DNA from: Actinomycetes bacterium
GTDB lineage: Bacteria; Actinomycetota; Coriobacteriia; Anaerosomatales; Anaerosomataceae
DNA length: 16,266 bases
Assembly: GCA_021850085.1 (NCBI GenBank)
Contig: JAJZRZ010000013.1
Coordinates: 1 to 16,266 of the forward strand
Direction: 5' to 3'
Shown: piece by piece, positions 7,885 to 15,369 of the stretch
How the letters are laid out: the number at the start of each line of letters is the position of its first letter
Numbering within the stretch: position 1 is the first letter of the stretch
Notes under the pieces: model-generated
What the model was told of the DNA's origin: nothing
Databases searched by the model: none
What the model saw: only the letters and a program-made list of their open reading frames with translations
Made by a program: the position numbers and the translations under genes

Positions 7885-8502
7885 ATGCACGTACGGCGAC
7901 TGACGCTCGGCCAGCTCGACACGAACTGCTGGCTCATCGATGACGGGGTCGGTGGACCGTTGATCGTCGTAGACCCCGCCGACCAAGCGCAGACGATACT
8001 CGACGCTGTGGGGGGTCGAGCCGTGACGGCCGTCGTGCTCACCCACGGTCATTTCGACCATCTGGGTGCGGTCGGCGGCGTGCTGGAGGCGACGCGGGCG
8101 CCCCTGCTCGTGCACGAGCAGGACGCTGACGCCATCACCAGCACGGAGGGAACGGGCGGCGCGCTGTTCGGATTCCACGAGGTGGCCCCGCCGCCCGAGC
8201 GTCTGTTGCGTGAAGGAGACAGTGTTGCCGCCGGAGCGGTGTCACTCACGGTGGTCCACACGCCGGGGCATACGCCCGGGTCCATCTGCTTGTCCTCGGA
8301 CGGACACCTGTTCACCGGCGACACGCTGTTTTCCGGCAGCGTGGGGCGCACCGACTTCCGTGGGGGCGACATGCAGGACATGAGTCGTTCGATAGCGCGT
8401 CTCGCCGAGCTGCCGGACGAGACCCGCGTGCACCCCGGGCACGGCCCGGAGACCACGATAGGCCGCGAGCGACGGGTCAATCCCTTCTTCCCGAGGACGT
8501 GA
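7885..8502 (+). CDS. MBL-fold metallo-hydrolase, glyoxalase II-like (YcbL type)
   Basis: This 205-residue protein belongs to the metallo-beta-lactamase superfamily, in the small glyoxalase II-like branch that lacks the C-terminal glutathione-binding domain of true GloB. Metal ligands are all visible: HGHFDH (His54, His56, Asp58, His59), His129 in HTPGHTPGS, Asp146 in TGDTLFSGSVGR, and His183/His186 in HPGHGPET. The N-terminal TLGQLDTNCWLI and the end RVNPFF are also typical. It probably hydrolyses a thioester, perhaps an S-lactoyl thiol, in the cytoplasm; the substrate cannot be read from sequence. ATG 7885 is chosen because GGAAGG lies eight bases upstream and the family begins here; an earlier ATG at 7825 would overlap relA. 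One base separates it from the relA stop. A metallohydrolase near relA and hisS also occurs in clostridial genomes. Confidence 0.93.
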   Translation: MHVRRLTLGQLDTNCWLIDDGVGGPLIVVDPADQAQTILDAVGGRAVTAVVLTHGHFDHLGAVGGVLEATRAPLLVHEQDADAITSTEGTGGALFGFHEVAPPPERLLREGDSVAAGAVSLTVVHTPGHTPGSICLSSDGHLFTGDTLFSGSVGRTDFRGGDMQDMSRSIARLAELPDETRVHPGHGPETTIGRERRVNPFFPRT

Positions 8503-8505
8503 ACG

Positions 8506-9912
8506 ATGACTGACGACGTGCGAGAGACCCTGGTGTCCGAGGTCCTGGCGCTCATCGAGGCTGGTCCCGAGGGGGACGCGAGCGCATTCGACGCGCTGGC
8601 TCTGCGGGTGTTCGCGCACCAGTACGAGAACAACGAGCCGTATCGCGCGTACTGCGACGCGGCAGGCGTCACCCCGGCGGCCGTCTCCGGATGGCAGCAG
8701 ATCCCTGCCTACCCGACTGACGCGTTCAAGCAGGAGATCGTCACGTCGTTCCCGCTCGAGGAGTCCGTGCTCGTGCAGCTGACGAGCGGGACGACCTCGC
8801 CGAACCAGCGGGGCCGGATCTTCCGGGACGAGACGGGAAAACGGCTCGTCTTCGCCGCGAACCGCGTGATGACGGGCGCGTGCCTGTTCCCGGATTTCGA
8901 GGCCGGCCAGCGCTGCCGCATCCTGCTCATGGCCCCGGGTCCCGATCTGGCGCCGAGCATGGGCATGGCCATCGGGCTCGACCAGACGAGACGTCACTTC
9001 GGCACCGATGACAGCATGTTCCTTGTTGGCCGGACGGGTATCGATGTTCGAGCCTTGGTCGGGGCGCTGGACGCTGCTCAGCGGACCGGTGTCCCGGTGG
9101 CGCTCGTGGGCGCGACATCTGCGTTCGTGTACTTCTTCAACGCGTGCCGCAAGAAGCGCATGCGCTACGAGCTGCCGCCGGGGAGCCGGGTGTGCGATGG
9201 CGGCGGCTACCGCGGACGCTTCGGCGTCGTCACGCGCGAGGATTTCTATACGCTCGCCCAGGAGGTCCTCGGGGTCGTGCCATCGCACTGCGTGAACACG
9301 CTGGGCATGGCCGAGAGCGCGACGAACTACTTCGACAGCACGCTGCGGGACGCGGTGCGGCAGGTGCCGGCCGCTCGCCGCAAGGTCCCGCCACCGTGGA
9401 CGCGTGTGCGCGCCGTCGACCCCGGCACCGGTACCGTGCTGGAACCCGGCTCGGTCGGCCTCCTGCAGTTCTACGATCTCGCGAACCTGCCCACGGTGCT
9501 CGGCGTGCAGACGGACAACTTGGGGGCGACGATGGAGGACGGGTCGTTTGAGATCATCGGCCGCGCCAAGGTGGTCGATGGAAGGGTGCAGGAGCTTCCC
9601 AGCGAGCGAGCCGTGGGTCCGATGGGGGACAAGCGCGTGTTCCGCCTGCTCGAGTCTTATGTGAACTTCTCCATCGACTTCAAGATGGGCCGCATCACCA
9701 GCGCCGACCGGAAGATGGACTATCTCGCGGCTCGAAGCGCCGAGGAGGAGTCGAAGGGCGCTAGCCCCGAAGACGCCGCCAAGGTCGCCGCTTCGTGCCC
9801 GATAGCTGTCGAGGAGATGGTGGCCGCAGGCGATGACGCCGAGGCGCGCGAGCGGGCCGATGCGTCACTGGACGCATTCCAGACGCAGGCCCGGCGAGAT
9901 ACACCGCGGTGA
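8506..9912 (+). CDS. LuxE-family acyl-protein synthetase (stand-alone, C-terminally extended)
   Basis: LuxE-type enzymes activate a fatty or other acid with ATP as acyl-AMP and pass it to a protein cysteine; they are ANL-superfamily adenylators. This 468-residue protein shows the family pattern: AYPTDAFKQEIVTSF, the phosphate-binding LTSGTTS loop (92-98), the VALVGATSAFVYF segment, CDGGGYRGR (230-238), LGMAES (266-271, family form YGMTE), and GRAKVVDG near 353. Vibrio LuxE is about 370 residues; here about 90 more residues follow, including a lone cysteine, Cys431 in ASCPIAVEE, and a helical, Ala/Glu-rich end. No luxA, B, C or D is nearby, so bioluminescence is not implied. The start is three bases past the hydrolase stop, and its TGA overlaps the resB GTG by four bases, so it is coupled to cytochrome c maturation genes. 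The family is fairly sure; the acyl substrate and acceptor are unknown. Confidence 0.85.
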   Translation: MTDDVRETLVSEVLALIEAGPEGDASAFDALALRVFAHQYENNEPYRAYCDAAGVTPAAVSGWQQIPAYPTDAFKQEIVTSFPLEESVLVQLTSGTTSPNQRGRIFRDETGKRLVFAANRVMTGACLFPDFEAGQRCRILLMAPGPDLAPSMGMAIGLDQTRRHFGTDDSMFLVGRTGIDVRALVGALDAAQRTGVPVALVGATSAFVYFFNACRKKRMRYELPPGSRVCDGGGYRGRFGVVTREDFYTLAQEVLGVVPSHCVNTLGMAESATNYFDSTLRDAVRQVPAARRKVPPPWTRVRAVDPGTGTVLEPGSVGLLQFYDLANLPTVLGVQTDNLGATMEDGSFEIIGRAKVVDGRVQELPSERAVGPMGDKRVFRLLESYVNFSIDFKMGRITSADRKMDYLAARSAEEESKGASPEDAAKVAASCPIAVEEMVAAGDDAEARERADASLDAFQTQARRDTPR

Positions 9913-11225
9913 AAGTCCTACTGCGCGCCCTGCGCTCGCCCCGCCTCGCCGTGTGGACGATCGTCGCGGTCGCCGCGTACGCGGCGGTGGCTTCGATAAT
10001 CGAGCGCTCCGATTATTCGGCGCCCTATCGGACACCACTGTTCTTGGCCTTGGCGACGCTGCTCGCCTCAAGCACGGCTGCGTGCGCTTTGGAGCGGACG
10101 CGGAGGACGATCAGATCGTGGCGCTCGGACGAGGTGAGTCCGGAGGCGAGAGAGCGCGTCCTGCTCAAGCCGATGATCAGCTTGCCCACGCCGTACAGGG
10201 GTGAGCTCGTCATGGAGCGGGTGGACGGCTCGCTTCGTTCCCTCGGGATGTCCGTTCGCAGGCACGACGACATGCTCCAAGCGCGGTCGCACGCGGTGAC
10301 TGTGCTGGGTAGCCCTGTGTTCCACTGGGCGCTCACGTTACTGTTCGTGGTGATCGTCCTCGGTCAGCTGACACGATCGGAAGGGCTGATGGGCATCGTC
10401 GTGGGCTCCTCCAAGCCCGACATCGAGGACTCCTACGGCAAGCTTGAGGTGGGTCCGTGGGCGGGCGGTCTGAGCGGGGCGCTCATCGGCGTTCCACGCG
10501 TGGATTGGGATCACACCGCGGGAGAGGTGAGTCGCGGAGCGAGTCCTTTCGTGGAGCTGCGCACGGCGCGCGGTGACCTGCTGGCCTCCGGCCACGTCTA
10601 CGCGAATAGGCCCCTGCGCCACGGCTCGATGCTCGTCCATTCGGCAAGCCACGGACTCGCGGTGGTCGTGAGCCTGCAGACCCCCTCCGGTGCGGGCGAA
10701 AACGAGGTCCTGCTCGACTACATCCCGGGCCAGGAGCAGGTGGAACCGAACGGCTTCACACTCAGCGGGTCCGATGACGCTCCTGTCGCAAGCGTTCTGT
10801 TCGACCTGCCCCCACAGCCACGTGACGGTACCACGCGCCGGGTGCGGGTGCACATCGCATCAGGGCCGGCGTCACCGGCGGATGCGTCAGCGCGCGAGAT
10901 CGTGCTCGCCGAGGGGGAGAGCGTGGATCTGGGATCCGGGGTGCGGCTCACGATCGAGCGCCTGACGTCGTATGCGAGGCTCTCGGTCGTCGACGATTGG
11001 TCTGTCCCGTTCATCTACGTGCTGTTCGCGGTGGCCGCCGTGGGACTTTCGCTGGCGATCTTCGCTCCTTACCGAACGGTCCGCGTTCTCGTGGTGGATG
11101 GTCCGGAGGGGGTTCGCGTGCACGCTTTGGTGCGGCATGGCCGCGGTGAGCCGGGTTTCCCTGCTAGAGTTGAGCGTGCATTGGCGGGTGCGGTGAAGGG
11201 CGGAGGTCATGGGCGAGACGACTGA
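9909..11225 (+). CDS. resB: Cytochrome c biogenesis protein ResB (System II)
   Basis: ResB (Ccs1) joins with CcsA/ResC to move haem across the membrane and attach it to apocytochrome c. The 438-residue protein has the ResB layout: LRSPRLAVWTIVAV opening helix 1 (~11-31), helix 2 (~44-62), helix 3 (~135-155, VFHWALTLLFVVIVLGQL), a large outer domain of about 200 residues, and helix 4 (~366-386) in VPFIYVLFAVAAVGLSL followed by a short inner tail. Family landmarks near the end of the outer domain are VYANRPLRHGSMLVH and DDWSVPFIY. It starts at GTG 9909, overlapping the luxE-like stop as GTGA, with no ribosome site of its own in view, so translation is probably coupled. It overlaps ccsA by 17 bases. 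Sequence is diverged from Bacillus ResB, but topology and partner gene make the call firm. Confidence 0.9.
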   Translation: MKVLLRALRSPRLAVWTIVAVAAYAAVASIIERSDYSAPYRTPLFLALATLLASSTAACALERTRRTIRSWRSDEVSPEARERVLLKPMISLPTPYRGELVMERVDGSLRSLGMSVRRHDDMLQARSHAVTVLGSPVFHWALTLLFVVIVLGQLTRSEGLMGIVVGSSKPDIEDSYGKLEVGPWAGGLSGALIGVPRVDWDHTAGEVSRGASPFVELRTARGDLLASGHVYANRPLRHGSMLVHSASHGLAVVVSLQTPSGAGENEVLLDYIPGQEQVEPNGFTLSGSDDAPVASVLFDLPPQPRDGTTRRVRVHIASGPASPADASAREIVLAEGESVDLGSGVRLTIERLTSYARLSVVDDWSVPFIYVLFAVAAVGLSLAIFAPYRTVRVLVVDGPEGVRVHALVRHGRGEPGFPARVERALAGAVKGGGHGRDD

Positions 11226-12039
11226 GGTGCTCTTGATGTGGACGGCCGTGAGCGTCTATGCGCTCGCGGCGGTTCTGTTCATCGTTGGCTTCATGTTCGG
11301 TAAGGAGCGGCTGAACGCGCTCGCGCTCCTCGCCACCGCCATCGGCATCGTCCCGCATGTGGCGGCGGTCGTCGGCCGCTGGGTCCGGTTGGGGCACGGC
11401 CCGTACCTAGGCTTCTACGAGGTTATCTCCAGCTTCGCGTTGCTCGGGTCCGTGGCGTTCTTGCTCCTGGCCCTTCGTATCCAGACATTGCGGGTGGCAG
11501 GTACGGCCCTGATGCCGATCGCGTTTCTTGCACTTGGCGGGGCGATGCTTGCGCCGAAGGGCGGTCTGGACGTTACTCCGGCGCTCGCCAGCTACTGGCT
11601 CGGCATCCACGTGGCGTTCGCTAAGCTCACCTACGGGTCTCTCATCACGGGGTTCGGTCTTGCGATCATGTTCTTGTTGCGCGCCAAGCGCCCGGACCAC
11701 AGGTTGCTGTCCAGGCTACCCGATGATGCCACTCTCGATGACCTGGTGTTCAAGTTCGTCGCGGCTGGGTTCATGTTCCTCGGAATCATGATCGCGGCAG
11801 GGGCCGTCTGGGCGAACGAGGCGTGGGGCCGCTACTGGGGCTGGGACCCGATCGAGACATGGTCGCTCATCTCATGGCTGTGCTACGCAGCCGTGCTGCA
11901 CGCGCGCCTGACCCTCGGCTGGAAGGGCCCGCGTTTCATGTGGGCCGCGATCGCCGCGTTGCCGGTGGTGCTGTTCGCGCTCGTCGGTGTCGCGGTCGTG
12001 TACAACTCCATTCACGGAGCGTACCTGACCGGACCATAG
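11209..12039 (+). CDS. ccsA: Cytochrome c biogenesis protein CcsA/ResC (haem handling, WWD domain)
   Basis: CcsA is the membrane half of the System II cytochrome c synthetase and presents haem through its WWD motif to apocytochrome on the outer face. The 276-residue protein has about eight predicted helices. The WWD signature is WGRYWGWDPIETWSLISW (206-223). Histidines that fit the haem-ligand positions are His134 (SYWLGIH) and His269 (YNSIHGAY), with another in the second helix (GIVPH). GPYLGFYEVISSFA before the third helix is also typical. ATG 11209 has GGAGG just upstream at good spacing. The start lies inside the last 17 bases of resB, so the pair is co-translated and forms the synthetase complex. 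Its presence predicts at least one c-type cytochrome elsewhere in the genome; none is in this window. Confidence 0.95.
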   Translation: MGETTEVLLMWTAVSVYALAAVLFIVGFMFGKERLNALALLATAIGIVPHVAAVVGRWVRLGHGPYLGFYEVISSFALLGSVAFLLLALRIQTLRVAGTALMPIAFLALGGAMLAPKGGLDVTPALASYWLGIHVAFAKLTYGSLITGFGLAIMFLLRAKRPDHRLLSRLPDDATLDDLVFKFVAAGFMFLGIMIAAGAVWANEAWGRYWGWDPIETWSLISWLCYAAVLHARLTLGWKGPRFMWAAIAALPVVLFALVGVAVVYNSIHGAYLTGP

Positions 12040-12103
12040 TACTTGCGCTTGCGGCCGGACGCGGCGCCTTTGGGCCCGCGTAGCCGCCTTCGGGTGCATC
12101 GGC

Positions 12104-12109
12104 TACACT
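12104..12109 (+). promoter_or_regulatory. Possible -10 element (TACACT) upstream of hisS
   Basis: TACACT matches TATAAT at four of six positions and lies 39 bases before the hisS GTG, which would give a leader of about 30 bases. No clear -35 hexamer is present. The element overlaps the right arm of a seven-pair inverted repeat, GTAGCCG (12080-12086) with CGGCTAC (12100-12106). The 109-base gap between ccsA and hisS is the longest after relA and before aspS, which is the main reason to expect a promoter here. Nothing else was recognised in the gap. Confidence 0.3.
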
Positions 12110-12148
12110 CGAACCCCGCAGGAACCGGCTCCATCGAAAGGCTTCCCC

Positions 12149-13444
12149 GTGAACGCGCGCGCACCGAAAGGCACCGCTGACATGCTCTCCGGCGTCGCCC
12201 AGGCGTGGGAGCATCTGCAGCGCACGGCGCAGGAGCTGTTCGCGCGGTACGGGTACGAGCCGGTCTACACCCCGCTGTTCGAGCACACCGAGGTGTTCAC
12301 GCGTGGCATAGGCGAGGCCACCGACATAGTCTTGAAGGAGATGTACACCTTCGAGGACAAGGGAGGCCGGTCGATCACCTTGCGTCCCGAGGGGACGGCA
12401 AGCGTCGTGCGGGCAGCGCTCGAGCACAATCTCACCGCCAACGGCACGCAGGCGAAGCTCTACTACGCCGGGCCGATGTTCCGCTACGAGCGGCCCCAGA
12501 AGGGCAGGATGCGACAGTTCTGGCAGATCGGCATCGAACTGCTGGGAGCCGCCGAGCCCACCGCCGACGCCGAGGTCATCTCCGTGTTGTGGCGCTACTT
12601 CGAAGCTTTGGGGATCCCGCCCGCGAGCATGCGGCTGCTCCTGAACTCGATGGGCGACGACGCGTGCCGCCCCGCCTACCGCGGGAAGGTCGCCGCGTTC
12701 ATTCGCGATCGCTCCGGGGGTCTGTGCGAGGAGTGCGGTCGCCGGGCCGACGCCAACCCGCTGCGAGCCTTCGACTGCAAGAACCCGGCGTGCGTGGGTG
12801 TCATGGCCGAAGCGCCGCTGTTGCGCGACGAGCTGTGCGGAGCCTGTGCGGCACACCACTCAGCGGTCAAGGAGCGCCTGGCCGGCCTCGGCATCCCGTT
12901 TGTGGAAGACCCGAGGCTGGTGCGCGGGCTCGACTACTACACCCGGACCGTCTTCGAGATCCAGGTGGAGGCGGGGCTCGGGTCGCAGAACGCCATCGGC
13001 GGGGGAGGCCGCTACGACCGCCTCATGCAGGAGTACGGCGGTCCGGCCACGCCCGGACTCGGTTTTGCGCTCGGCTTCGAGCGGACGCTGCTTGCCATGC
13101 AGGCCGCCGGTGTCGCGGTTCCCGCACCCCCGCGGGCCGAGGTGTATGTGGCCCGTGTCGAAGGTTCACCGGACGGCACCGTCTTCGCCATCGCGCAGGC
13201 GTTGCGCGACGCGGGCGTCGCGGCCGAGATGGATCATCAAGGTCGGAGCCTCAAGGCGCAGTTCAAGCAGGCGGACAGGCTCGGCGCACGTTTCGTCGTC
13301 ATCGCCGGACCCGGCGAGCTGGAGGTCGGCGAGGTGACGCTGCGGGATATGGGCACGAAAGAAGAGACACGTGTGCCGATGGACGGGGTCGCCTCGGCGG
13401 TCGACACGGCACTCGGCGGGAGGAGTCGGACGCTTCATGCTTGA
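12149..13444 (+). CDS. hisS: Histidyl-tRNA synthetase
   Basis: HisRS attaches histidine to tRNA-His; it is a class II aminoacyl-tRNA synthetase acting as a dimer in the cytoplasm. The 431-residue protein has the N-terminal RAPKGTADML, motif 1 around ARYGYEPVYTPLFEH, LRPEGTA (78-84), motif 2 in MFRYERPQKGRMRQFWQIG, the HisA motif LVRGLDYYTRT (257-267), motif 3 with GGGGRYDRL (284-292), and a C-terminal anticodon-binding domain (YVARVEGSPDG to the end). The cysteine-rich insertion (CEEC, CKNPAC, CGAC; about 190-235) matches that of many bacterial HisRS proteins. Start GTG 12149 has AAAGG seven bases upstream. Its last 8 bases overlap aspS, so the two synthetases are co-translated, as in Bacillus. 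Confidence 0.97.
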   Translation: MNARAPKGTADMLSGVAQAWEHLQRTAQELFARYGYEPVYTPLFEHTEVFTRGIGEATDIVLKEMYTFEDKGGRSITLRPEGTASVVRAALEHNLTANGTQAKLYYAGPMFRYERPQKGRMRQFWQIGIELLGAAEPTADAEVISVLWRYFEALGIPPASMRLLLNSMGDDACRPAYRGKVAAFIRDRSGGLCEECGRRADANPLRAFDCKNPACVGVMAEAPLLRDELCGACAAHHSAVKERLAGLGIPFVEDPRLVRGLDYYTRTVFEIQVEAGLGSQNAIGGGGRYDRLMQEYGGPATPGLGFALGFERTLLAMQAAGVAVPAPPRAEVYVARVEGSPDGTVFAIAQALRDAGVAAEMDHQGRSLKAQFKQADRLGARFVVIAGPGELEVGEVTLRDMGTKEETRVPMDGVASAVDTALGGRSRTLHA

Positions 13445-15206
13445 TGCACGCTACTCGATCCGCTCGCACGTGGGCGGGAAGCTCAGGGCATCGGATACGG
13501 GCGAGGCGGTCACCCTCGCGGGATGGGTACACCGCCGCCGCGATCACGGCGGCCTGATCTTCGTGGACCTGCGCGATCGCGAGGGGCTCGTGCAGTGCGT
13601 GTTCGACCCGGACGCCTCGGCCGCGGCCTTCGCACTCGCGGAGCGCGTACGGCCGGAGTGGGTCGTCAAGCTCGCGGGCACGGTGCGGATGCGCCCGGAG
13701 GGAACCGTGAACGCCAACCTTCCCACGGGCTCGATCGAAGTGCTGGTGACCTCGGCGGAAGTGCTAAACACCTCCGAGACGCCGCCGTTCGAGGTGGACG
13801 CTGCGATTGAGACGGACGAGGCGCTGCGCCTCAAGTACCGCTATGTGGACATCCGGCGCCCGGAGGTCCTCGCCGCGCTCACGCTGCGAGACCGCGTGAC
13901 GCAGCGCTTCCGCAAGGAGTTGGAACACCGCGGCTTCCTCGAGGTCGAGACGCCTATCCTCACGAAATCGACGCCGGAGGGCGCCCGGGACTTCATCGTG
14001 CCGAGCCGTCTGTCACCGGGCCGCTTCTACGCGCTGCCGCAGTCGCCGCAGCTATTCAAGCAGCTTCTCATGGTGGGAGGCTTGGAGCGCTATTACCAGA
14101 TCGCCCGCTGCTTCCGTGACGAGGACCTGCGCGCCGACCGGCAGCCCGAGTTCACGCAGGTGGACATCGAGATGTCCTTCGTGCGCGACGAGGACGTACT
14201 TTCGATGATGGAAGACGTCATGCATCAGGTGGTGAAGGAGGCAGGGATCGACCTGCACACGCCGCTTCCTCGTTTGACGTATATGGAGGTCATGGATCGC
14301 TTCGGCTCGGACCGCCCGGACACGCGCTTCGGCATCGAGCTGAGTGATCTGAGTGAGGCGTTCGCCGCGTCCGGGTTCCAGGTGTTCGCTGGTGCGCTAG
14401 CCTCCGGAGGCGTGGTCAAGGGCATCAACGCGAAGGGCGCGGGCGCCTGGAGCCGCGGCAGGATCGACGCGCTCAATCAGCTCGCCATCGACTCGGGTGC
14501 CAAAGGACTCGCATGGATCGCCTTCACGCCGGATGGCGAGGTGCGTTCGCCGATCGCGAAGTTCCTGTCCGAACCCGAGATGGCGGCGCTCCGCTCGGCG
14601 CTCGATGTCGCGCCGGGCGACTTGGTACTCATGGTGGCCGACGCTCCCGCCGTCGCCAACGAGGTGCTCGGCACTGTGCGGCTGCGGGTCGCCGATGAGC
14701 TTGAGCTGCCGCGCGAGGGCCACAGCGCGCTGTGGGTCACCGACTTCCCGATGTTCAACTACGACGCCGAGGAGGGCCGGTGGAGCGCTAACCACCACCC
14801 GTTCACCCGCCCGTGGGACGATCACCTCACGATGATCGAGAGCGATCCGGGGGCCGTGCTGTCGTACTCGTACGACCTCGTGATGGACGGGCTCGAGATC
14901 GGCGGAGGCACGCTGCGCATCCACGACGCCGCCCTGCAGCGGCGGGTCCTCGCCGCCATGGGTCTCGATCCAGCCGACACCGAGGTCCAGTTCGGCTTCC
15001 TTCTCGAAGCCCTCTCGCTCGGCGCGCCGCCGCATGGCGGCATCGCTCTCGGCCTGGATCGCCTCGTCATGCTGCTTGCGGGTAAACACTCCATCCGCGA
15101 TGTCATCGCGTTCCCAAAGACCTCTTCCGGCGTCGATCCGCTCACGGGGGCACCGGACGTGGTGGCCGGAAGACAGCTGCGGGACGTGCACCTCAAGCAC
15201 GACTAG
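13437..15206 (+). CDS. aspS: Aspartyl-tRNA synthetase, probably non-discriminating
   Basis: AspRS charges tRNA-Asp, and in non-discriminating form also tRNA-Asn, with aspartate. The 589-residue length is that of bacterial-type AspRS with the inserted GAD domain (~290-420). Visible parts are the N-terminal anticodon-binding OB fold (GWVHRRRDHGGLIFVDLRDR), QSPQLFKQLLM, motif 2 in RCFRDEDLRADRQPEFTQVD (224-243) and motif 3 in GGIALGLDRLVML (~534). His37 and Gly89 fall where Pseudomonas aeruginosa AspRS has His31 and Gly83, residues linked to relaxed tRNA choice; E. coli has Leu and Lys there. ATG 13437 overlaps the hisS stop; GGGAGGAG lies about 12 bases upstream, slightly long spacing. 6S RNA follows, as downstream of aspS in B. 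subtilis. Confidence 0.97.
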   Translation: MLDARYSIRSHVGGKLRASDTGEAVTLAGWVHRRRDHGGLIFVDLRDREGLVQCVFDPDASAAAFALAERVRPEWVVKLAGTVRMRPEGTVNANLPTGSIEVLVTSAEVLNTSETPPFEVDAAIETDEALRLKYRYVDIRRPEVLAALTLRDRVTQRFRKELEHRGFLEVETPILTKSTPEGARDFIVPSRLSPGRFYALPQSPQLFKQLLMVGGLERYYQIARCFRDEDLRADRQPEFTQVDIEMSFVRDEDVLSMMEDVMHQVVKEAGIDLHTPLPRLTYMEVMDRFGSDRPDTRFGIELSDLSEAFAASGFQVFAGALASGGVVKGINAKGAGAWSRGRIDALNQLAIDSGAKGLAWIAFTPDGEVRSPIAKFLSEPEMAALRSALDVAPGDLVLMVADAPAVANEVLGTVRLRVADELELPREGHSALWVTDFPMFNYDAEEGRWSANHHPFTRPWDDHLTMIESDPGAVLSYSYDLVMDGLEIGGGTLRIHDAALQRRVLAAMGLDPADTEVQFGFLLEALSLGAPPHGGIALGLDRLVMLLAGKHSIRDVIAFPKTSSGVDPLTGAPDVVAGRQLRDVHLKHD

Positions 15207-15215
15207 GGATGCGCC

Positions 15216-15335
15216 ATGCCGGTGCATATGGTGGTGGCCGCCGGAACTGCGCCGTCCGCCGTCCACGTGTTCCTCCATCGCCGGTTGACCGAGCGCGTGT
15301 GCGAGATGCTCGGGCCGACAGCCGACACCCGGTGA
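15216..15335 (+). CDS. Possible 39-residue small protein (hypothetical)
   Basis: A short frame (ATG 15216, TGA 15333-15335) fills most of the 163-base gap between aspS and the 6S RNA gene. It begins MPVHMVVAAGTAPSAVHVFL and ends in a charged stretch. Its third positions are about 87% G/C by hand count, above what unselected DNA of this composition would give, but the sample is only 38 codons. The ribosome site is weak (GGGAT a few bases upstream), and I recognise no family. Without this frame, the gap holds only the proposed 6S promoter. Confidence 0.2.
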   Translation: MPVHMVVAAGTAPSAVHVFLHRRLTERVCEMLGPTADTR

Positions 15336-15363
15336 TGCAGACCCCTCGGCGAGGTGGTACCAT
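15336..15363 (+). promoter_or_regulatory. Likely 6S RNA promoter (extended -10)
   Basis: TACCAT (15358-15363) matches TATAAT at four of six positions, including the key T1, A2 and T6. It is preceded by TGG, an extended -10 TGn element. A weak -35 (TGCAGA, 15336-15341) lies 16 bases upstream. Transcription from it should start near 15370, exactly where the 16-pair closing stem of the proposed 6S RNA begins, which is the best support for both calls. Confidence 0.5.
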
Positions 15364-15369
15364 GACGGT

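Noticed and set aside
8242..9288. 348-codon minus-strand frame opposite the metallohydrolase and luxE-like genes
   Set aside because: Spans two well-supported genes on the other strand, with shadow-like composition and no motif.
8506..9912. Bioluminescence operon
   Set aside because: Only a LuxE-type enzyme is present; no luciferase (LuxAB), reductase (LuxC) or thioesterase (LuxD) homologue lies in the window.
11165..11170. TAGAGT near the end of resB as a promoter for ccsA
   Set aside because: No -35 element is visible, resB and ccsA overlap by 17 bases, and co-transcription explains expression; a single hexamer is too weak.
12080..12106. Inverted repeat GTAGCCG/CGGCTAC upstream of hisS as terminator or T-box stem
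   Set aside because: Only seven pairs with a 13-base loop, no T tract, no T-box sequence, and it overlaps a possible -10 element; too short to assign.
12205..13557. 450-codon open frame overlapping hisS in another frame
   Set aside because: It runs along hisS in a different register, its product is dominated by Arg, Ala, Gly and His, and no motif is recognised. hisS has every class II motif, so this is a GC-rich shadow.
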